Source: Thiolapillus brandeum | GTDB lineage: Bacteria > Pseudomonadota > Gammaproteobacteria > Chromatiales > Chromatiaceae | Direction: 5' to 3' | NCBI GenBank assembly: GCA_011051425.1 | Contig: DRLF01000271.1 | Span: 1-6,650 of the forward strand | DNA: 6,650 bases | Part shown: in pieces, positions 1 through 6,498 of the stretch | How the letters are laid out: every line of letters starts with the position of its first letter | How positions within the stretch are numbered: the stretch's first letter is position 1 | The notes under the pieces: generated by a model | Seen by the model: only the letters and a program-made list of their open reading frames with translations | Told to the model about the DNA's origin: nothing | Databases searched by the model: none | Translations under genes and position numbers: made by a program

Positions 1-356
1 AGGACAACCACCAGCCCAAAACCGGTTTTCAGTCTCCCGGCGGGCCAGTTTTCTGACCATCCGGCGGCCAGTGGTGCAATGATCAGTGAGGGCAGGGCGA
101 CCCAAATGGCAACGGGCAGATCCAGCATATTGTTTTTGCCATAGACAAATGCGCCCATGCCGGCGGTAAACAGGCTGACTGCTATGGCTGTACCACGTGC
201 CGCTACAGGCGTCATCTTCATCCATCCCATGAGCATGGGGATAACCAGTGTGCCGCCCCCCAGGCTGACCAGCCCACCGCCAATACCGGCAATCATACCG
301 ATGACCAAGGATTTGGTGTGCGGGTGGCTGGGGGCTTCTGCGTGTTTCTCAGACAT
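1..356 (-). CDS. TauE/SafE-family membrane permease (sulfite exporter-like), 5' part only
   Basis: This is the first 118 codons of a gene that runs out of the window at base 1, so its C-terminal half is not seen. After a short His-rich cytosolic-looking N-terminus (residues 1-15), a glycine-rich first membrane segment reads GIGGGLVSLGGGTLVIPML (about 24-42). This is the hallmark of the TauE/SafE (DUF81) permease family. Further hydrophobic stretches follow at about 50-67 and 76-96, separated by the conserved-looking ARGTA segment. Family members export or import small anions such as sulfite, sulfoacetate or other organosulfur compounds; the substrate cannot be told from this fragment. The ATG at 356 is the first start after an in-frame TGA only four codons upstream, so the start is well defined, although no strong Shine-Dalgarno is present. 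The gene is divergent from the HdeD-like gene, with the palindrome at 426-445 about 70-90 bp upstream of its start. Confidence 0.85.
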   Translation of the reverse strand, partial: MSEKHAEAPSHPHTKSLVIGMIAGIGGGLVSLGGGTLVIPMLMGWMKMTPVAARGTAIAVSLFTAGMGAFVYGKNNMLDLPVAIWVALPSLIIAPLAAGWSENWPAGRLKTGFGLVVV

Positions 357-425
357 GGAATGGAGTCAGCATGGCGTGTAATGGCATCTGTTGTTGGCAC
401 AGCTTAGTGCCTATATTTTCGCTGG

Positions 426-445
426 TCTGTCATTCAGATGACAGA
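426..445. promoter_or_regulatory. Putative operator: 8+8 bp palindrome containing CTGTCA-N6-TGACAG
   Basis: A perfect inverted repeat TCTGTCAT-TCAG-ATGACAGA lies between the divergent permease and HdeD-like genes. Its core CTGTCA-N6-TGACAG (427-444) is identical in half-sites and spacing to the palindrome upstream of pdhA (6535-6552). The 5-bp half-site with 6-bp spacer (TGTCA-N6-TGACA) has the geometry of CRP/FNR-family sites; CooA, for example, is known to bind TGTCA-N6-CGACA. On the plus strand a weak -10 (CAGAAT, 465-470) would put the palindrome centre at about -41.5, the class II activator position. That regulator assignment is inference. The site could also serve the leftward permease gene. 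Confidence 0.5.
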
Positions 446-508
446 GATACTCCGCCGCTTCCCCCAGAATTGCATGTAAGGTATTAGGTATTCCGAGCAA
501 TGGTGTTT

Positions 509-579
509 TGTCACCCCGGTGCAGGCCGGGGTCTGCACTCAACAGGTTGGTATAGATTCCGGTTTGTGCCGGAATGATA
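509..579. repeat. Two-hairpin REP-like palindromic element
   Basis: Two hairpins of identical design lie 23 bp apart. ACCCCGG (513-519) pairs with CCGGGGT (526-532) and ATTCCGG (556-562) pairs with CCGGAAT (569-575); each has a 7-bp stem and a 6-base loop. The element ends in an imperfect outer inverted repeat, TGTCA (509-513) and TGATA (575-579). This matches the pattern of dispersed CCGG-stem intergenic repeats of gammaproteobacteria and relatives, usually written TGTCATTCCGG...CCGGAATGACA. It would sit in the 5' leader of the HdeD-like gene if transcription begins near 477, or just upstream of or overlapping a promoter at 574-602. Copy number in the genome cannot be judged from one window. 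A 65-codon leftward reading frame across it is an artefact of the repeat. Confidence 0.7.
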
Positions 580-602
580 TTTTTCGGGGTGCTCTGTATA
601 AA
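574..602 (+). promoter_or_regulatory. Possible sigma70-type promoter for the HdeD-like gene
   Basis: TATAAA (597-602) is a good -10 hexamer. Seventeen bases upstream is ATGATA (574-579), a 4-of-6 match to TTGACA that is formed by the end of the two-hairpin repeat. A start near 609 would give a leader of about 45 bases with the AAAGGAG ribosome site at 638-644. The alternative is the weak -10 CAGAAT at 465-470 beside the palindrome; the two could both be used. Confidence 0.35.
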
Positions 603-652
603 AAACAAGGAATCTTTATCCGGGAACTTAAAACTTTAAAGGAGAGCGAGAC

Positions 653-1225
653 ATGCAAGAACCTTCAAATACTATTGGTGGCGAACCAGGTGCAGTGGCA
701 AGGCAGTTGAGCCTGCGTTTTGGCCGCTATTCTCTTATCGTTGGAACTTTACTGATACTGCTTGGCGGAGTGGGGATAGTTTTACCAGAACTGATGTCCC
801 TGGAAACCAGTGTCTTCATTGCCAGCCTGTTTTTGATCGGCGGCATATTCTGGCTGTCCCATGCATTCAAGTACAGCCTGAGAAACTGGTCTGACTGGCT
901 GAAACCGGTATTGCTGCTGATAACAGGTGGCCTGATGCTGTTCTATCCCCTGAGCGGTGTGGCTGCCGTAGGACTGCTGCTGGCCATCTATCTGTTAATG
1001 GATGCTTTCGGCAGTTTCGCCCTGGCTTCATCCCTGCATGGGGCGCCAGGCGGAGGCTGGATGATATTCAATGGCGTCGTGTCTTTGTTCCTGGCCGTTC
1101 TGTTTCTCGTGGGCTGGCCGCAGACATCCATGTTTCTGGTGGGTCTCTATGTCGCCATCAGCCTGTTTTTCGATGGCATGGCGCTGGTTTACATCGGCTG
1201 GATTCAACGCCGTGCCGCTTCCTAG
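653..1225 (+). CDS. HdeD/DUF308 family six-helix inner-membrane protein
   Basis: The product is a 190-residue membrane protein of the HdeD (DUF308) family. It has a cytosolic-looking N-terminus (1-22) and six hydrophobic segments at roughly 27-47, 53-72, 83-99, 103-125, 136-155 and 160-183. The segments form three helix pairs; helices 1, 3 and 5 end in a proline turn (LP at 44-45, YP at 98-99, WP at 155-156), as expected for the repeated two-helix unit of this family. HdeD in Escherichia coli is linked to acid resistance at high cell density, but the biochemical role of the family is not established, so no specific function is claimed. The start is clear: AAAGGAG at 638-644 is eight bases before the ATG. 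A longer-frame overlap at 519-710 is not a gene. Transcription appears to stop at the hairpin at 1269-1310. It may share a regulator with the PDH operon through the palindrome at 426-445. Confidence 0.85.
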   Translation: MQEPSNTIGGEPGAVARQLSLRFGRYSLIVGTLLILLGGVGIVLPELMSLETSVFIASLFLIGGIFWLSHAFKYSLRNWSDWLKPVLLLITGGLMLFYPLSGVAAVGLLLAIYLLMDAFGSFALASSLHGAPGGGWMIFNGVVSLFLAVLFLVGWPQTSMFLVGLYVAISLFFDGMALVYIGWIQRRAAS

Positions 1226-1268
1226 GTTGGAGAAAGCGGGTGTTTACGTCCCGCGAATCTGACCACAG

Positions 1269-1310
1269 ACGGAGATTGCTGCTATTGAAATTGGCAGGAT
1301 CTCCGTTTTT
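1269..1310 (+). terminator. Intrinsic terminator after the HdeD-like gene
   Basis: An 8-bp perfect stem, ACGGAGAT (1269-1276) with ATCTCCGT (1299-1306), is followed directly by a run of five T (1306-1310). The 22-base loop can add a short TGC/GCA pairing (1277-1279 with 1294-1296). It lies 44 bases after the HdeD stop and 53 bases before the chosen start of the next gene, so the AhpD-like gene probably has its own promoter or depends on read-through. Confidence 0.7.
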
Positions 1311-1362
1311 ATTGATCCACTCAAATTCAATTGCCGTCACAACGGGCACGAGGTATTGGACA

Positions 1363-1713
1363 ATGGAAGAAATGAAAGAAAAACTGAATGAAATAAAGAA
1401 ATTGACGGAAAGTCTTCGTGAAGATTATCCGATGGAAACCGATGCTTTTCTGGGATTTTTACAAAAGGCTGAATCCGGGAAGGCGCTGGGCATCAGGGAA
1501 AAAGAACTCATCAACGTGGCTCTGGCGGTTGCTGCGCAATGCGAATGGTGCATTGCATTCCACGTGGAGCAGGCGGTGCGGGCGGGTGCAACCCGGGACG
1601 AGATTGTCGAATCAGGTTTCATGGCCGTGATCATGCACGGCGGACCTGCCTATATGTATATGACGCCTTTGCTCAACGCTATCGGGGAGTTTCTGCCGAA
1701 AGATCAGGCCTGA
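1363..1713 (+). CDS. AhpD-like carboxymuconolactone decarboxylase family protein
   Basis: This 116-residue protein belongs to the carboxymuconolactone decarboxylase (CMD/AhpD) superfamily. The core motif is intact: QCEWCIAFHVEQA, with C60 and C63 forming CxxC and H67 completing CxxCxxxH, preceded by the helix REKELINVALAVAA (45-58) and followed by AGATRDEIVESGFMAV (74-89). In AhpD proteins the two cysteines cycle between thiol and disulfide and can pass electrons from lipoyl groups to peroxiredoxins. Many single-domain members with this motif are otherwise uncharacterised. It lacks the size of a true carboxymuconolactone decarboxylase pathway context, since no aromatic catabolism genes are near. 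The ATG at 1363 is chosen because GAGGT lies nine bases upstream and the family fold starts here. An in-frame GTG at 1240 has a plausible GGAG but would place the terminator hairpin inside the gene and add 41 residues unlike the family. It converges on the lpd gene. Confidence 0.85.
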   Translation: MEEMKEKLNEIKKLTESLREDYPMETDAFLGFLQKAESGKALGIREKELINVALAVAAQCEWCIAFHVEQAVRAGATRDEIVESGFMAVIMHGGPAYMYMTPLLNAIGEFLPKDQA

Positions 1714-1741
1714 GAGGGAATCCGTAAATCCCACCCCCCGA

Positions 1742-1808
1742 GGCAGCTTCATTGTTGAGAACGTCGAATTTTACGACACCCTCAGTTTGGGGAGAGGGGA
1801 AAGCTGCC
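1742..1808. other. Structured inverted-repeat element between convergent genes
   Basis: The 118-base gap between the AhpD-like stop and the lpd stop holds an outer inverted repeat, GGCAGCTT (1742-1749) with AAGCTGCC (1801-1808). It encloses two smaller hairpins: GTCG/CGAC (1763-1766 with 1774-1777) and CCCTC/GAGGG (1779-1783 with 1794-1798). Folded, this makes a multi-branched structure. It may end transcription from both sides, but neither strand has a T-run after the stem, so it is not a standard intrinsic terminator. It could equally be a small dispersed repeat. Confidence 0.4.
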
Positions 1809-1831
1809 CACAGGCCCGATAACACCGGCTG

Positions 1832-3232
1832 TCAGCGCTTCTGCAATGCGCTGCGGGCAGCCAGTGAAAAGGATTCCGTCAGGGTGGGATGCGGGTGGAT
1901 GGTGCAGGCCAGTTCCTCCAGCGTCATGCCCTGAGTTACGGCCAGTGCCGCTTCACCCATCAGGTCTCCCGCGCCTTCGACCAGTACATGGATACCAATG
2001 ATGCGGTGACTGTCACTTTCATACAGGATTTTGAGCAGCCCTTTGGCCCGGTTCGAGATCTGCGCCCTCGCATCCCGTTTGTAGTCGTAACGGGCGACTT
2101 CATACTCGATATCCCGGGATTGTGCCTGTTCTTCTGTAAGTCCTGCCATGGCAAGTTCCGGCTCGCTGAAGATGACGGCACTGTTGTGGTCAGCATCCGG
2201 GAAGGGGACAGGCTGGCCCAACAGGTTCTTGGCCAGTGCCAGCCCCTGGGCCGTGGCCCAATGGGCAAACATGGGTTGTCCCACCACATCACCCAGGGCA
2301 AAGATATTGGCTTCGGTCGTCTGAAGCTTTTCATCGACCTGTATGCCATGAGGTGTCTGTTTGACCGCGGTGTTTTCCAGTCCCAGACCTTCCGTATTGG
2401 GTCTGCGCCCGGTTACCAGCAGAACGGTATCGGCAAAATGATGCGCTGTTTGACCGGCAGCTGTCTGATATTCCACGAACACACCGCTGCCGGTACGGCA
2501 GATACGCTTGATATGGCAGTCTGTAATGATGCGTATCTGTTCTTCCGTCATCTGCTGCTGCAGACGTTCGGCCAGTTCCTGGTCCGCGTGTGCGAGAATG
2601 TGCGCGCCGGCTTCATACAGGGTGACATCACTGCCAAAGGTATGGAACACCTGCCCCAGTTCCACGCCGATAGGTCCGGCACCGATAATGGCCAGCCTTT
2701 CCGGTACATGATTGATTTCGAGAATCTGGGCGCTGTCCACCACGCAGCTTTCCTCGACGCCCTTTATGGGTGGCCGGAAGGGTTTCGATCCCGTGGCAAT
2801 GATCGCCTGCTTGAATTCGATATCCACCGGTTTCTCGGCATTCGGCGTGATGCGCGCATGGCTGTTGTCCAGGAACATGGCGCTGCCCAGCGTGATATCA
2901 AGCGAGGAATTCTGCCGTATGCGTTGTATGGCGCCGGTACTGCGCAGATGCAGGATGACCTGCTTGCGTTCCTGTATAGCACTCCAGTCCAGGTGGACAT
3001 CTCTTGTTGGCATGCACAGGCCGAAGTCACCCGATTCCTGCAGTTCCCGGAGACGCCGCGCCGATTCCCTGAATATCTTTGACGGGATACAGCCCTCGAA
3101 CAGGCAGGTGCCGCCCAGTCCGGCGCCTTTTTCCACCAGCAGCACCTGCTTGCCTGCGCTGGCAAGTGCCGAGGCGACAGGTGTGCCGCCGGGACCACCA
3201 CCTATGACCAGATAATCGTATTTGTCCAACAT
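1832..3232 (-). CDS. lpd: Dihydrolipoamide dehydrogenase (E3 of the complex)
   Basis: This flavoprotein reoxidises the dihydrolipoyl arm of E2 and passes electrons through FAD to NAD+. At 466 residues it is of normal family length, with no fused lipoyl domain. Domains run in the expected order. The FAD-binding GGGPGG is at 11-16 and the redox-active disulfide at C43 and C48 in GGTCLFEGCIPSK. The NAD-binding GAGPIG is at 184-189, with E207 at the end of the next strand favouring NAD over NADP. A second FAD motif, IFALGDVVGQP, follows, and then the dimerisation domain with HPHPTLTE, where H448 and E453 are the catalytic pair. The residues between the redox cysteines are LFEG rather than the common LNVG, and AHWATAQG replaces the usual AHKA-type stretch, so it is a divergent E3. 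The start overlaps the pdhC stop as TAATG; GGAGG precedes it by nine bases. It is the last gene of the operon, and its place there makes a role in this complex much more likely than glutathione or mercury reduction. Confidence 0.93.
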   Translation of the reverse strand: MLDKYDYLVIGGGPGGTPVASALASAGKQVLLVEKGAGLGGTCLFEGCIPSKIFRESARRLRELQESGDFGLCMPTRDVHLDWSAIQERKQVILHLRSTGAIQRIRQNSSLDITLGSAMFLDNSHARITPNAEKPVDIEFKQAIIATGSKPFRPPIKGVEESCVVDSAQILEINHVPERLAIIGAGPIGVELGQVFHTFGSDVTLYEAGAHILAHADQELAERLQQQMTEEQIRIITDCHIKRICRTGSGVFVEYQTAAGQTAHHFADTVLLVTGRRPNTEGLGLENTAVKQTPHGIQVDEKLQTTEANIFALGDVVGQPMFAHWATAQGLALAKNLLGQPVPFPDADHNSAVIFSEPELAMAGLTEEQAQSRDIEYEVARYDYKRDARAQISNRAKGLLKILYESDSHRIIGIHVLVEGAGDLMGEAALAVTQGMTLEELACTIHPHPTLTESFSLAARSALQKR

Positions 3233-4434
3233 TACAGCCAGCCTCCAGGATTATTGAGCATTTGAGCAAAGGTCTTCATGAAACGTGCGGCATCGGCGCC
3301 GTAGACCACGCGATGATCACAGCTCAGCGTGAAAGTGGCGACGCTGTCCTTTTCGGCGCCGACAGACAGAATGGCTGCGGCACCCAATGGCACGATGGCC
3401 TCGAAACTGCTGACCACATCGAACATGCCCAGGTTGGACAGATAGATGGTGGCGCCTTCGTAGTCTTCGGGAGTCAGACGTTGCCGGGTGAGTTTTTCCT
3501 TGAGTATGCGCCAGTCCTCGGCGAGTTCCTTCAATGTTCGTTCTGCAGCATCCTGGAGCACAGGTGTCAGGAGACCGCCAGGTACATCGGCGGCAATGCC
3601 CACGTTAACCTGCTGGCGTACCGCCAGACCAATGGGTGTATATACGGCATTGAAAAGTGGATGCTCCACCACAGTCAGGGCCAGCGCCCTGGCGAGCAGC
3701 AGCGTCAGTGACTGTTTCTTGTCCCGGGCAGCCTGATGCAGCGGACCAAGGGACAGGTGCGCGCTTACGCGAAAGGTGGGCGTATGGAGTGTGGCGGACA
3801 TGTTGTCGGCAACCGCCCGCCGCATGGATGAGAGCATTTTATAGTGCCACTTCGGACCACTGTCCAGGTTGGGTTGCGGCCCTTGCAGGGCGGCGGCGAC
3901 CACTTGTGGCGCCTGTATGATTCCCTGGGCATTCGGTGTGATTGCCGCCAGATCAACACCCAGTTCCCGCGCCAGTCCGCGGGCATAGGGGGAGATTCGT
4001 ACTTTTCTGTCAACATGCTTGGGTGAAACGTCCCTTTCCACCCGTGGTGGTGCTTTACCGGATACCGCGGCAACATCAGCAGCCGGTGTCGCCGCCGGTA
4101 TGTCTTTCATCTGCGCCGGTTCAGATGAGGGGGCTTCATGCTCTGTTGGCGGGGAGGGTGGTTTGTCCTCAGCTACACCGGCGCCCGCATCCGGTGTATC
4201 GCCGATGTAGCCGATGACAGTGCCCACAGGAACATCACTGCCTGCTTCGGCGAGGGGGCCGGCCAGGTAACCGTCTGAGAATGCCTCCACATCCATCACA
4301 GCCTTGTCGGATTCGGCTTCGGCCAGGACATCGCCTTTTTTCACGGCATCACCCGGTTGTTTCAGCCAGTGGATCAGGTGACCGCTCTCCATGGTATCGG
4401 AGAGTACGGGCATGGTGATGGGTTCCTTTTTCAT
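3232..4434 (-). CDS. pdhC: Pyruvate dehydrogenase E2, dihydrolipoamide acetyltransferase
   Basis: E2 is the core of the complex and moves the acetyl group from E1 to CoA. The 400 residues hold one N-terminal lipoyl domain (about 1-80) with the lipoylated lysine K44 in ESDKAVMDVE. A Pro/Ala-rich linker (about 81-144) comes next, then a peripheral subunit-binding domain (about 146-182, starting RISPYARGLARELGVDL) and the catalytic domain (about 195-400). The catalytic histidine is H374 in DHRVVYGADAA. The usual motif is HxxxDG, and here the aspartate is replaced by Y378; as I recall, cyanobacterial and plastid E2 proteins share this tyrosine. The segment NVGIAADVPGGLLTPVLQ and SNLGMF are also in the style of that group. 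The end of the binding domain (TPNAQGIIQ) departs from the usual GxGPGGRI loop. The start overlaps the pdhB stop by four bases (ATGA), with GGGAG seven bases upstream. A branched-chain or acetoin E2 is less likely. Confidence 0.92.
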   Translation of the reverse strand: MKKEPITMPVLSDTMESGHLIHWLKQPGDAVKKGDVLAEAESDKAVMDVEAFSDGYLAGPLAEAGSDVPVGTVIGYIGDTPDAGAGVAEDKPPSPPTEHEAPSSEPAQMKDIPAATPAADVAAVSGKAPPRVERDVSPKHVDRKVRISPYARGLARELGVDLAAITPNAQGIIQAPQVVAAALQGPQPNLDSGPKWHYKMLSSMRRAVADNMSATLHTPTFRVSAHLSLGPLHQAARDKKQSLTLLLARALALTVVEHPLFNAVYTPIGLAVRQQVNVGIAADVPGGLLTPVLQDAAERTLKELAEDWRILKEKLTRQRLTPEDYEGATIYLSNLGMFDVVSSFEAIVPLGAAAILSVGAEKDSVATFTLSCDHRVVYGADAARFMKTFAQMLNNPGGWL

Positions 4435-5423
4435 GAGGGTTCTCCCGAGCCAGACGTTTGCCTGGCAGCGGCCACGATGGATGTGATGGTGGGAATACTG
4501 GCGGCTTCCAGCGTCCCGTTGTAAGGCGTGGGCATATCGAGGCCCGCGTGTCGGCTGGCAGGGGCGTCGAGGTCATAAAAACACCGCTTGGTAAGGCCAG
4601 CCACGATCTCGGCGCCGGCACCGGCAAAGCCGCAGTCTTCTTCAACAACCAGCAGGTAGTGCGTCTTCTGTATGGAGCGCATGCAGGTGTCCCAGTCGAT
4701 GGGACTGAGGCTGCGCAGGTCGATCACTTCTGCATCAATCCCCTCGGCAGAAAGCCGCTCTGCCGCTTTGAGCGACAGGTTGGCCATGTGAGAGTAGCTG
4801 ACGATGGTCAGATCATTGCCGGGACGCCGTGCCACCGCACGGTGCATGGGCAAGGGGGGCAGTTCAGTGTCCAGAGGCCCCTTGCTGAAATATAGCAGTT
4901 CATGTTCCAGCAGGACGACAGGCTCGTTGCTGCGAATGGCCTGGCGCAATTGCCACCAGGCATCCTGGGGCGTGGAGGGAACCGCAATGCGCAGGCCCGG
5001 TACGTTCATCAGCGTGTGTTCCAGCCGCTGTGAGTGCTGGGCAGCCAGCTGCTTGGCGACGCCGCCCGGCATGCGCACCACCAGCGGCATGGGGAACTGA
5101 CCGCCGGACATGAAGGGAATCTTTGCCGCCATGTTGATGATGGCATCCAGGGCCAGCAGGGCAAAGTTAACGGTCATGATCTCCACCACCGGACGCATGC
5201 CCACCATGGCCGCGCCTACGGCCAGACCGGTAAAGCTGCCCTCGGATATGGGCGTGTCACGTACACGCCATTCACCGTAGCGGGCATACAGGTCCTGCGT
5301 CACGCGGTAACTGCCACCATAGAGACCGACATCTTCACCCAGGGTAAAGACGCTGTCATCCGCGGCCATTTCCGCATCCATGGCCATATTAAGAGCTTTC
5401 CAGACGGGTATTTCATCAGCCAT
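4431..5423 (-). CDS. pdhB: Pyruvate dehydrogenase E1 component, beta subunit
   Basis: This subunit forms the alpha2beta2 E1 with pdhA and supplies half of the thiamine diphosphate site plus the surface that docks on E2. At 330 residues it has normal family length. The N-terminal pyrimidine-binding part shows GEDVGLYGGSYRVT (29-42), with the activating glutamate E30, then RDTPISEGSFTGLAVGAAM and SGGQFPMPLVVRMPGG. The conserved AAQHSQRLE and VPGLRIAVPSTPQDA follow. The C-terminal transketolase domain includes NDLTIVSYSHMANLSLKAAE and VVEEDCGFAGAGAEI. These segments read like E1beta of the pyruvate branch, closest in style to the cyanobacterial one. The start shares one base with the pdhA stop (TGATG) and has a perfect AGGAGGT nine bases upstream, the strongest ribosome site in the operon, so beta may be made at least as well as alpha. 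Confidence 0.92.
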   Translation of the reverse strand: MADEIPVWKALNMAMDAEMAADDSVFTLGEDVGLYGGSYRVTQDLYARYGEWRVRDTPISEGSFTGLAVGAAMVGMRPVVEIMTVNFALLALDAIINMAAKIPFMSGGQFPMPLVVRMPGGVAKQLAAQHSQRLEHTLMNVPGLRIAVPSTPQDAWWQLRQAIRSNEPVVLLEHELLYFSKGPLDTELPPLPMHRAVARRPGNDLTIVSYSHMANLSLKAAERLSAEGIDAEVIDLRSLSPIDWDTCMRSIQKTHYLLVVEEDCGFAGAGAEIVAGLTKRCFYDLDAPASRHAGLDMPTPYNGTLEAASIPTITSIVAAARQTSGSGEPS

Positions 5424-6475
5424 CAGATCAATACCTCCTCGCCGCGATTGGAATACAGGGCCCGCCAGGCAGCCTGTAAATCAGGTTCCGGGCTGTTCAG
5501 TGCAAAACTGACAGCCTGATCCACGATATCGGCGACGTCCTTCTTCATGCGCTCAACATCTTCCATTTCGAGATAGCCTTCCCGGCGCATATGTCCCGTC
5601 AGATGGGCGATATTGTCGCGGCCAACAGCATCGAGCTGGCTTTCGCTGGGATAATCGGGAATGCTTTCCTCCAGCACCACGGTAACGGGATCTTCATCCT
5701 TGAAAGCCTGTACCTCCACATTGGGGCGATAGCTGCCGGGGTCGGACATGGAATGGCCGCGGAAACGGTAGGTTTCCACCTCCAGGAACTGCGGCCCCGT
5801 GCCTTCACGTATGCGTTGCAGGGCGGACAGGGTGGCCTGATGCACGGCCAGCACGTCCATGCCGTTGACCTTTTCGCTGGGAATACGGTAACCGCAGGCC
5901 CGCTTGTAGACTTCGGTAACCGCTGAATGGCGGTGTATCTCGGTGCCGATCTGGTAGCGGTTGTTTTCACAGACGAACAGGACCGGCAGTTTCCACAGGG
6001 CCGCCATGTTGAGGGATTCATGGAAAGTGCCCTGGTTGACCGCACCATCGCCGAAGAAGCAGATGACAGCCTCGGGCAGTTCCTGCATGGCGATACTGTA
6101 GGCAATGCCTGTTGCCACCGGGTAGGTTTCCCCGACGATGCCGTAGCCACCCATGAAGCGCCGTTCACTGTCGAACAGGTGCATGGAACCTCCCATGCCG
6201 CCGCTGCAGCCGTCACGTTTACCGAACAGCTCCGCCATGACGTTGCCTGCCGGCACGCCGCGCACCAGGGCATGGACGTGTTCCCGGTAGGTGCTGACAA
6301 TATAGTCGTTGGGCTCTGCGGCATGGAGCACACCGACCGCGACGGCTTCTTCTCCAGGATACAGGTGCAGAAAACCCGCGATATTGCCTTTCGTGTATTC
6401 CTGGGCAGCGCGCTCTTCGAAGGTGCGCGCCAACAACATGTCGTGCAACATAGCCAACAGGGTGTCACGTTTCAT
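5423..6475 (-). CDS. pdhA: Pyruvate dehydrogenase E1 component, alpha subunit
   Basis: This subunit carries the diphosphate and magnesium side of the thiamine diphosphate site; with pdhB it decarboxylates pyruvate and acetylates the lipoyl arm of E2. It is 350 residues long. The cofactor motif runs from GDG (142-144) to NN (171-172), in the form GDGAVNQGTFHESLNMAALW then VCENN. Other family blocks are TYREHVHALVRGVP (62-75), GCSGGMGGSMHLFD (89-102), GGYGIVGE (109-116) and RFRGHSMSDP (237-246). HVHAL, where most bacterial enzymes have HGHAL, is a feature I associate with cyanobacterial and plastid E1alpha. Acetoin dehydrogenase alpha is the main alternative, but the pyruvate assignment fits better. 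The ATG at 6475 is the first start after an in-frame TAA 18 bases upstream; the ribosome site is poor (no clear GGAG), so first-gene translation may be weak. It is the first gene of the operon, with its promoter just upstream. Confidence 0.92.
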   Translation of the reverse strand: MKRDTLLAMLHDMLLARTFEERAAQEYTKGNIAGFLHLYPGEEAVAVGVLHAAEPNDYIVSTYREHVHALVRGVPAGNVMAELFGKRDGCSGGMGGSMHLFDSERRFMGGYGIVGETYPVATGIAYSIAMQELPEAVICFFGDGAVNQGTFHESLNMAALWKLPVLFVCENNRYQIGTEIHRHSAVTEVYKRACGYRIPSEKVNGMDVLAVHQATLSALQRIREGTGPQFLEVETYRFRGHSMSDPGSYRPNVEVQAFKDEDPVTVVLEESIPDYPSESQLDAVGRDNIAHLTGHMRREGYLEMEDVERMKKDVADIVDQAVSFALNSPEPDLQAAWRALYSNRGEEVLI

Positions 6476-6498
6476 GAAGAGACTCGTAAATTACCACT

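Noticed and set aside
411..608. Leftward 65-codon open frame between the permease and HdeD-like genes
   Set aside because: It is largely a translation of the two-hairpin repeat and the palindrome, with no ribosome site and no recognisable protein features.
1312..1324. FNR-like box TTGA...TCAA before the AhpD-like gene
   Set aside because: The spacer is five bases instead of the six needed between TTGA and TCAA, and no promoter can be seen at a fitting distance.
1240..1362. Upstream extension of the AhpD-like gene from GTG at 1240
   Set aside because: A GGAG precedes it, but the 41 extra residues do not resemble the family and the stretch contains the terminator hairpin of the preceding gene.
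1889..3082. Rightward 397-codon open frame opposite lpd
   Set aside because: It is the antisense shadow of a clearly recognisable E3 gene; its protein shows no family features.
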